Shown: positions 32,934-39,819 of the stretch, one piece after another
Layout of the letters: every line of letters starts with the position of its first letter
Position numbering within the stretch: the first letter of the stretch is position 1
Assembly: GCA_022843605.1 (NCBI GenBank)
Contig: JALHNI010000050.1
Span: 1 to 39,819 of the forward strand
Length of the DNA: 39,819 nt
Direction: 5' to 3'
DNA from: Bryobacter sp.
GTDB taxonomy: Bacteria; Acidobacteriota; Terriglobia; Bryobacterales; Bryobacteraceae
Translations under genes and position numbers: made by a program
The notes under the pieces: model-generated
The model's input: the letters and a program-made list of their open reading frames with translations, nothing else
Told to the model about the DNA's origin: nothing
Database searches by the model: none

Positions 32934-35396
32934 GTGAACCACGCCTTGGTTCATCTGAAGCGGCGGGACGAGCTGTTTCCAGAGATTTGCCGCATCGTCG
33001 TAGAGTGCGGCGGCTTCCTGATGGCCTGGGTCGGCTGGCATGATCCGCAAACCGAGCAGTTGGTGCCCGTCGCTAAGTGGGGCGACGATTGGGAGTACCT
33101 CAGCACTGCCAGACTCTACGCGGACGATCGGCCCGAGGGACTCGGCCCCGTCGGGGTTTCCTTTCGTTCGGGCACACCCTACATCTGCAATGACTTCGAA
33201 CGCGACCCAACTACCGCACCTTGGCGGAAGCTCGCTAAGCCCACCGGCATTCGGGCTTCCGCCACGTTCCCGATTCGTCTGAATCAAGCTGTAGTTGGCG
33301 TCTTTGGCGTTTACGCTTCGGAGTTGGACTACTTCCAAGAAAAAGAGATCATGCTGCTGAGCGGTGCGGCGGCGGATATCTCCTTTGCGTTGGATAACTT
33401 CGCCCGCGAGGAAGACCGCCTCCGGTCTGAGGCAAATCTGCGCACTGTCCAGTCTCAGTTTGCGACGGTGGTGCAACATCTCGAAGAGGGCTTAGTGGTG
33501 ATGGACGCCGCCAGCGGGGTACTGCAGTGGAACCCCGCGGCCTTGAGAATGCATGGAGTCTCGAGTCCGGACGAATGGACTCTGGGCATGAAGGGGCTCG
33601 CGGAGATCTTCGAGCTGTATACACTTGACGGAGCCCTTGTTCCCCTGGAGAAGTGGCCGCTCGCCCGGGTGGTGCGCGGAGAAGTGTTGCGGGACGTGGA
33701 ACTGCGAGTCCGTCGGCCGAGGGAACAGTGGGAACGTTTCATCGCCTACAGCGGATGCATTGTGAATGACGTGAACGGGAAGTCTTTGGCATTTGTCACT
33801 ACCAGAGATGTGACCGAGCGCAAGCACTTTGAGGAGGCGCTGATCGAAGCCAGTGAATTCAGTCAGCAGATCATCACCGGCGCCGGGGAGGGCATCCTGG
33901 TGCTGGATGCCGATCTGCGCTACCGAGTCTTCAATCCAGTGATGGAACAGCTAACGGGGATTCCCTCCAGCGAAGTAATCGGCAAGCAGGTAACGGATAT
34001 GTTGCCACCCCCGATGGGGCTCGATACGTTCTCGCGCTTGAATCGTGCCCTGCAGGGGGAAGTGGTGCACTCGGCGGATACGTTCGTGCCGCCTACGCCA
34101 ACGGCGCCCGGCCGCTGGATCTCCAGCAAGAAGGCTCCCCTGCGGAATGCCCGCGGAGAAGTGGTCGGCGTGATTGTCATTGTGAATGAAATCACGAATC
34201 GGAAGCTATCAGAAGAGAGTCTGCAGAAGACGGTAACCGAGTTGGCGAACGCGCAACGGATCGCAAACATGGGTAGTTGGGAATGGGATGTCCCGCTCAA
34301 TCGATTGCGTTGGTCCGAACAGATTTTTCAGATCTTCGGTATCGTGCCTGATGAGTTCGGTGGCAACTATGAGGCGTTCCTGTCGCGATTGCATCCTGAT
34401 GACCAGCCGGCTATGGAGCATGCCAAGGCGGCGGTGTTGGCTGGTGGTGAGCGCCTCGACATCGAGACCCGAATCGTGTTGCCAAATGGCTCGATCAAAG
34501 TCCTCCACGTGTTGGGCGACCCGGCGCGTGACGACGCGGGAAACGTTCTGACACTTAGCGGCACGGCTCTCGATATCACCCAGCGCACGCGGGCCGAAGA
34601 GGCGGTGCGCGAGGCAAGAGACCACTTGGAAATGAAGGTGGCAGAGCGGACCGTGGAGTTAGAAGCGGCAAGAAGACAGGCGGAGTCGGCGGACCGCTTG
34701 AAATCGGCATTTCTCGCGACCATGTCGCACGAACTCAGGACGCCATTGAATTCGATCATCGGTTTTACCGGCATCATCCTTCAGAACCTGGCGGGACCGT
34801 TAAACCCGGAACAGTCCAAGCAGCTAAAGATGGTGCAAGGCAGCGCGCGGCACTTGCTCGCCTTGATTAATGACGTCCTGGATATCTCTAAGATCGAGGC
34901 GGGGCAGTTAGAGGTAAGTCAGCGGGAATTCGATCTGATCCGTTCGGCGCAGAAAGTTGTGAACATGGTGAGACCGCTGGCGGCGAAGAAGAATCTCGAA
35001 CTTCGGTTGGAATGCCTGATGTCCACGTTGCCGCTGGTGAGCGACGAGCGGCGCGTTGAACAGATCCTTATGAACCTGATCAGCAATTCGATCAAGTTCA
35101 CCGAGGTGGGCTCAGTGACAGTGGCGCTCGACGTTCCAGAAAGGACGTCCATGGTGCGGATTCGGGTGATCGATACAGGAATCGGTATTCAATCCTCGGA
35201 CCTGCAGAATCTGTTTGTGCCGTTCCGGCAAGTGGATTCCGGACTCACGAGGAAACACGAGGGAACCGGACTCGGCCTGGCTATTTGCCGCCGTCTGACG
35301 GACTTACTGAATGGGCTCATCTCCGTGGAGAGCGTATTTGGGCAGGGAAGCACCTTCTGTGTGACGCTGCCCCTCAAACCAGGAGCAAAGCAGTGA
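32934..35396 (+). CDS. GAF/PAS sensor histidine kinase (N-terminus possibly frameshifted)
   Basis: An 820-residue soluble kinase as read from GTG 32934. GAF domain (about 5-160: FLMAWVGWHDPQT, GVSFRSGTPYICNDF, DISFALDNFAREE). Three PAS domains follow (about 170-295, 305-425, 440-565), then a short coiled coil and HisKA (AFLATMSHELRTPLNS, H599). The HATPase has ILMNLISNSIKFTE, VIDTGIGIQ and TGLGLAICRRL. The GAF start is cut: upstream codons in the same frame encode ELERLNGLYEALRQ, which belongs to this family's N-terminus but has no start codon. Removing one G from GGGG at 32887-32890 joins it to ATG 32873. Its stop overlaps the next GTG by 4 bp, with AGGAGC before it. Confidence 0.92.
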   Translation: MNHALVHLKRRDELFPEICRIVVECGGFLMAWVGWHDPQTEQLVPVAKWGDDWEYLSTARLYADDRPEGLGPVGVSFRSGTPYICNDFERDPTTAPWRKLAKPTGIRASATFPIRLNQAVVGVFGVYASELDYFQEKEIMLLSGAAADISFALDNFAREEDRLRSEANLRTVQSQFATVVQHLEEGLVVMDAASGVLQWNPAALRMHGVSSPDEWTLGMKGLAEIFELYTLDGALVPLEKWPLARVVRGEVLRDVELRVRRPREQWERFIAYSGCIVNDVNGKSLAFVTTRDVTERKHFEEALIEASEFSQQIITGAGEGILVLDADLRYRVFNPVMEQLTGIPSSEVIGKQVTDMLPPPMGLDTFSRLNRALQGEVVHSADTFVPPTPTAPGRWISSKKAPLRNARGEVVGVIVIVNEITNRKLSEESLQKTVTELANAQRIANMGSWEWDVPLNRLRWSEQIFQIFGIVPDEFGGNYEAFLSRLHPDDQPAMEHAKAAVLAGGERLDIETRIVLPNGSIKVLHVLGDPARDDAGNVLTLSGTALDITQRTRAEEAVREARDHLEMKVAERTVELEAARRQAESADRLKSAFLATMSHELRTPLNSIIGFTGIILQNLAGPLNPEQSKQLKMVQGSARHLLALINDVLDISKIEAGQLEVSQREFDLIRSAQKVVNMVRPLAAKKNLELRLECLMSTLPLVSDERRVEQILMNLISNSIKFTEVGSVTVALDVPERTSMVRIRVIDTGIGIQSSDLQNLFVPFRQVDSGLTRKHEGTGLGLAICRRLTDLLNGLISVESVFGQGSTFCVTLPLKPGAKQ

Positions 35397-35785
35397 GCGG
35401 CCGCGTTGTCTTGTTGATCGAGGACAACGAACAGAATCGATATCTGACGACTTACCTGTTGGAAGGCAACGGGTATCGCGTGGTTTCGGCGGTGGATGGG
35501 CGGCGTGGGATCGAAGCGGCACACACGCTCGTACCCGACTTGATTCTTCTGGATATTCAACTACCGGAGATGGACGGCTATGAAGTGGCGCGCCAAATAC
35601 GGCAGGTACCCAAGCTGGAGGGTGTTCCCATGATCGCCGTAACTTCGTATGCAATGGTCGGCGACCGTGAGCGGGCACTGGAATCTGGCTGTACCGGGTA
35701 CATTGAAAAGCCCATCAACCCGGAGACCTTTATCACCGAGATTGAACAGCATCTGCCTGCAAAGGGCCGGGGAGGCGTATTGTGA
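35393..35785 (+). CDS. single-domain response regulator
   Basis: A 130-residue receiver with no output domain. Acidic pair E10-D11 (LLIEDN), phospho-acceptor D54 (LILLDIQLPEMDG), T/S and K positions in VTSYAM and YIEKPIN. Such CheY/DivK-like proteins relay phosphate or bind partners. The start is GTG 35393, overlapping the kinase stop by 4 bp, with AGGAGC 7 nt upstream; it ends overlapping the next GTG by 4 bp. Confidence 0.93.
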   Translation: MSGRVVLLIEDNEQNRYLTTYLLEGNGYRVVSAVDGRRGIEAAHTLVPDLILLDIQLPEMDGYEVARQIRQVPKLEGVPMIAVTSYAMVGDRERALESGCTGYIEKPINPETFITEIEQHLPAKGRGGVL

Positions 35786-38556
35786 CTTTGGTGCTGGTGG
35801 TGGATGACAAGGAGGAGAATCGCTACTACCTGTCGAAGCTCCTTACTGCGAGCGGCTTTGAAGTAGAGACGGCGGAGAATGGCGCAGAGGCTTTAGCACT
35901 GGCGAGCAAGTTGCGCCCTGCCGCGGTGGTGGCGGATCTGTTGATGCCGGTGATGGATGGCTATACGCTCCTTCGGCATTGGCGGGCCGATCCGCAATTT
36001 GACCGAACTCCGTTCATCGTCTACACCGCCACCTATACCGAACCTGAGGATGAGCGACTCGCCCTCAACCTCGGCGCCGACGCCTTTATTCTGAAACCCT
36101 GCGAGCCGGAAGACCTACTGGCGCGTCTGCGTGACGTGATGGCTAAAGAACCGCCAGAGGCGCGCTCTGCGCCTCGACAAGAGATTCCCGCCGATGGTGC
36201 ACTGCTGAAGGAATACAGCCAGACGCTCATCCGGAAGCTGGAGGAGAAGTCTCGGGAACTCGAGGTTTCGAACCGGGCACTGCAGAAGGAGATCCTGGAG
36301 CGGCGGCTGTTGACGGAGACGCAAACGTCCATCCTTAACGCACTTCCCGCGCACATTGCTCTGGTGGATCACGAGGGCACGATTGTTGAGGTGAACGAAT
36401 CCTGGCGCCGCTTTGCCCGGGCGAACACGCTGCTGAGTGCAGACTTCGGCGTGGGTCAGAACTATCTGGAGATCTGCGATCGGGCCCAGGGAGACTGCGC
36501 GGAAGAGGCCAAGCTTGTGGCGGAGGGGATTCGCAAGGTCTTAAAGCGCGAGGCAAAGGACTTCGTGGTGGAGTATCCCTGCCATTCGCCTACCCACCTT
36601 CACTGGTTTCGCATGATGGTGACCCCGCAGCATGAGGATCGCCTAGCCGGTGCCGTGGTGATGCACGTTGAGGTGACGGAGCGGAAGCTGGCGGAGCAGC
36701 AACTGAAGGAGGCACAGGAGAACTACCTTCTCCTCCTGAACTCGACGGCCGAGGGGATTTTTGGCCTGGATCTCAACGGACGCTGCACTTTCTGTAACCC
36801 GGCGGCGGCGCGTCTCTTGGGATACCACAGTTCGGATGACGTTCTGGGCCAAGCGTTTCAAACGCGCCACTATCAAACCGGCAGTCTACAGCCAGGAGAG
36901 TGTACGCACAGCGCAGATGAAGTCTTCTATCGAACAGATGGCACCACGTTCCCCGTGGAGTATTGGTCCTACCCGATCCATCGCGGCGACCAGCTCGTCG
37001 GATCAGTTCTGGCGTTCCTCGACATTACGGAACGGCAGACGCTGGAACTGCAGTTATTGCAAGCCCAGAAGATGGAGGCGATCGGGCAACTGACAGGTGG
37101 CGTGGCGCATGACTTCAATAATCTGTTGACGGTGATCGTTGGTTACAGCCAGATCTTACTGACCCGGTTTGGGGAGGAGCCGGACGTTTCGCGAATGCTG
37201 AGCCACATACAACGGTCGGGCGTACGAGCCACGGAACTGACGGCGCAACTGCTGGCCTTCAGCCGGAAACAGGTGATGCAGCTCAAGCTGGTGTCGATCA
37301 ATCCGGTGATCGAGGATACGCGTCCCATGCTGGACCGGCTGATCCGCGAGGATGTGGAGATTAAGTGGCTGCCTGGCGAGGTGGGCGGGTTGGTGAATCT
37401 CGACCCCTCCCGGTTTGAACAGGTGATCGTGAATCTCGCGATCAACGCTCGCGATGCCATGCCTGACGGGGGCCGTTTGACGATCGCGACCTCACGGGTG
37501 CAACTGCAGGAAGCCGACTGCCGATCTTACCCGGAACTCACGCCCGGAGTTTATGCGCTAATCAGCGTGACGGATACGGGAGTGGGTATGTCTCCGGAGA
37601 CGATTCAGCGCGCCTTCGATCCTTTCTTCACCACGAAGCCGCCCGGCTCCGGAACTGGCCTGGGACTCTCCACGGTTTACGGCATCGTGAAACAGAGTGG
37701 CGGACACATCAACGTCTCGAGTCAGCTCGGTGTCGGCAGCCAGTTTCGAATCTACCTGCCACTGTTGGAGGGGCAGGTCTCGCCGGAGGTGAAGGAAGGC
37801 CCGGCCGGTGCGGAACTCCAGGGCTCCGAGACGATTTTGCTGGTGGAGGACGACGCTACGCTACTCGAATACACCAGCGAGGTCCTGCGCCAAAATGGCT
37901 ACAACGTCATCGAGTGCTGCGGGGGCTTCGAAGCTATTGAGGCCGCGGAAAGCCACAAAGGCCCGATTCATCTGCTGCTCTCGGACATGGTGATGCCACG
38001 CATGAATGGCCGCGTACTGGCAGGGATTCTTTCGGAGAGACGGCCTGAGGCCAAGATCCTGATGGTGTCCGGCTACAGTGAGAATCTGACCCTGCAAGGC
38101 GGCATGCTGGGAGAGGGCCTGCACTTTCTTCCTAAGCCGTTTTCGCCTCTTGAACTCGGCCGGAAGGTCCGGCAGATCCTTTCGGCGCCTCAGCGAACGA
38201 AGACGATTCTGTTGCTGGACGATGAAGAGGGCGTGCGTAGCTTGCTTACTGACACCCTAGAAGCCGCGGGGTATCGGGTGCTTGGATGCGACAACGGCAA
38301 GTCGGGGATCGAGATTCTGCAAGGGCATCCGGTTGACCTGCTGATCACGGACTTAGTGATGAAGGGCCAGGAAGGAATCGAGACGATCCGACTGGCCCGC
38401 AAAGAATTCCCGCAACTGAGAATCATGGCGATCTCCGGTTATGGAGCCGGACGCTATCTGCAGATGGCCCGCATGCTGGGGGCCGATGAGACGTTGAGCA
38501 AGCCGCTGGACTTAGCCGGGATGTGCGAAAAGGTGCGCTCCCTAATTGGCGAGTAA
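35782..38556 (+). CDS. multi-receiver hybrid histidine kinase (REC-PAS-PAS-HisKA-HATPase-REC-REC)
   Basis: A 924-residue soluble kinase. Receiver 1 (1-120, D52 in [12 protein letters not shown]) precedes a coiled coil, then two PAS domains (about 185-300 and 315-425). HisKA has [19 protein letters not shown] with H443; the HATPase has [22 protein letters not shown] and [18 protein letters not shown]. Receiver 2 has D735 ([13 protein letters not shown]) and receiver 3 D857 ([13 protein letters not shown], where the usual M-P-x-M is altered). The arrangement suits a phosphorelay in which receiver 1 takes input from the first kinase or the small regulator. Start GTG 35782 has GGAGG 7 nt upstream. 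Confidence 0.93.
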   Translation: MTLVLVVDDKEENRYYLSKLLTASGFEVETAENGAEALALASKLRPAAVVADLLMPVMDGYTLLRHWRADPQFDRTPFIVYTATYTEPEDERLALNLGADAFILKPCEPEDLLARLRDVMAKEPPEARSAPRQEIPADGALLKEYSQTLIRKLEEKSRELEVSNRALQKEILERRLLTETQTSILNALPAHIALVDHEGTIVEVNESWRRFARANTLLSADFGVGQNYLEICDRAQGDCAEEAKLVAEGIRKVLKREAKDFVVEYPCHSPTHLHWFRMMVTPQHEDRLAGAVVMHVEVTERKLAEQQLKEAQENYLLLLNSTAEGIFGLDLNGRCTFCNPAAARLLGYHSSDDVLGQAFQTRHYQTGSLQPGECTHSADEVFYRTDGTTFPVEYWSYPIHRGDQLVGSVLAFLDITERQTLELQLLQAQKMEAIGQLTGGVAHDFNNLLTVIVGYSQILLTRFGEEPDVSRMLSHIQRSGVRATELTAQLLAFSRKQVMQLKLVSINPVIEDTRPMLDRLIREDVEIKWLPGEVGGLVNLDPSRFEQVIVNLAINARDAMPDGGRLTIATSRVQLQEADCRSYPELTPGVYALISVTDTGVGMSPETIQRAFDPFFTTKPPGSGTGLGLSTVYGIVKQSGGHINVSSQLGVGSQFRIYLPLLEGQVSPEVKEGPAGAELQGSETILLVEDDATLLEYTSEVLRQNGYNVIECCGGFEAIEAAESHKGPIHLLLSDMVMPRMNGRVLAGILSERRPEAKILMVSGYSENLTLQGGMLGEGLHFLPKPFSPLELGRKVRQILSAPQRTKTILLLDDEEGVRSLLTDTLEAAGYRVLGCDNGKSGIEILQGHPVDLLITDLVMKGQEGIETIRLARKEFPQLRIMAISGYGAGRYLQMARMLGADETLSKPLDLAGMCEKVRSLIGE

Positions 38557-38560
38557 ATCG

Positions 38561-39819
<1,259 letters not shown>

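Overview
The window is high-GC, densely coded bacterial chromosome with no phage, transposon, CRISPR array or rRNA. The gene content points to an acidobacterium of the Bryobacterales/Solibacter group. A large secreted protein carries a C-terminal region that I recognise as the Solibacter-type TIGR03437 domain. There are three large cytochrome/DUF1501-type 'planctomycete-style' proteins plus a sulfatase, and several Tat- or Sec-exported versions of normally cytoplasmic families (Gfo/Idh/MocA, enolase superfamily). This taxonomy is inferred from families, not from a marker gene.

Layout. 1-7550: two divergent units, sulfatase + DUF1587/1592/1588 c-type cytochrome (minus) and DUF1549/DUF1553 cytochrome + DUF1501 (plus). 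They are separated by 101 bp holding opposed promoters and a CRP/FNR-like palindrome, and look like an envelope system for sulfated polysaccharide. 7553-10245: a polyprenyl-phosphate type glycosyltransferase, an exported sugar-acid dehydratase-like enolase-superfamily protein, and a hicB-hicA pair with a frameshifted toxin. 10328-14594: a tightly overlapping run of Wzt-like ABC ATPase, M24 aminopeptidase, a GH31-like protein without its catalytic barrel, and a MESH1-like HD hydrolase. 14559-20070 (minus): exported alkaline phosphatase with a small partner, tRNA-Arg(UCU), and a secreted zincin-like protein. 20164-24089: AIM24-family protein, soluble hybrid histidine kinase, and hfq-hflX. 24192-30924: Gfo/Idh, amidohydrolase, brnTA toxin-antitoxin, and an FG-GAP / Gfo-Idh / LpxL-like operon. 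30973-32613: tRNA-Glu(CUC) overlapped antisense by a 2OG-Fe(II) oxygenase, an orphan ExbD, and an unrecognised 49-residue basic protein. 32934-38556: a three-gene histidine kinase / response regulator / multi-receiver kinase operon joined by 4-bp overlaps. 38561-39819: a second DUF1501 protein running off the right edge.

Themes. Many first-of-unit genes have a -10-like TAnnnT hexamer ending 6-9 nt before the start codon and no Shine-Dalgarno sequence, which suggests widespread leaderless transcription; I used this to choose several starts. Three genes (DUF1501, hicA, the first kinase of the 3' operon) each look intact except for one missing or extra base. These are either recent mutations or sequence errors, and the sequence alone cannot separate the two.
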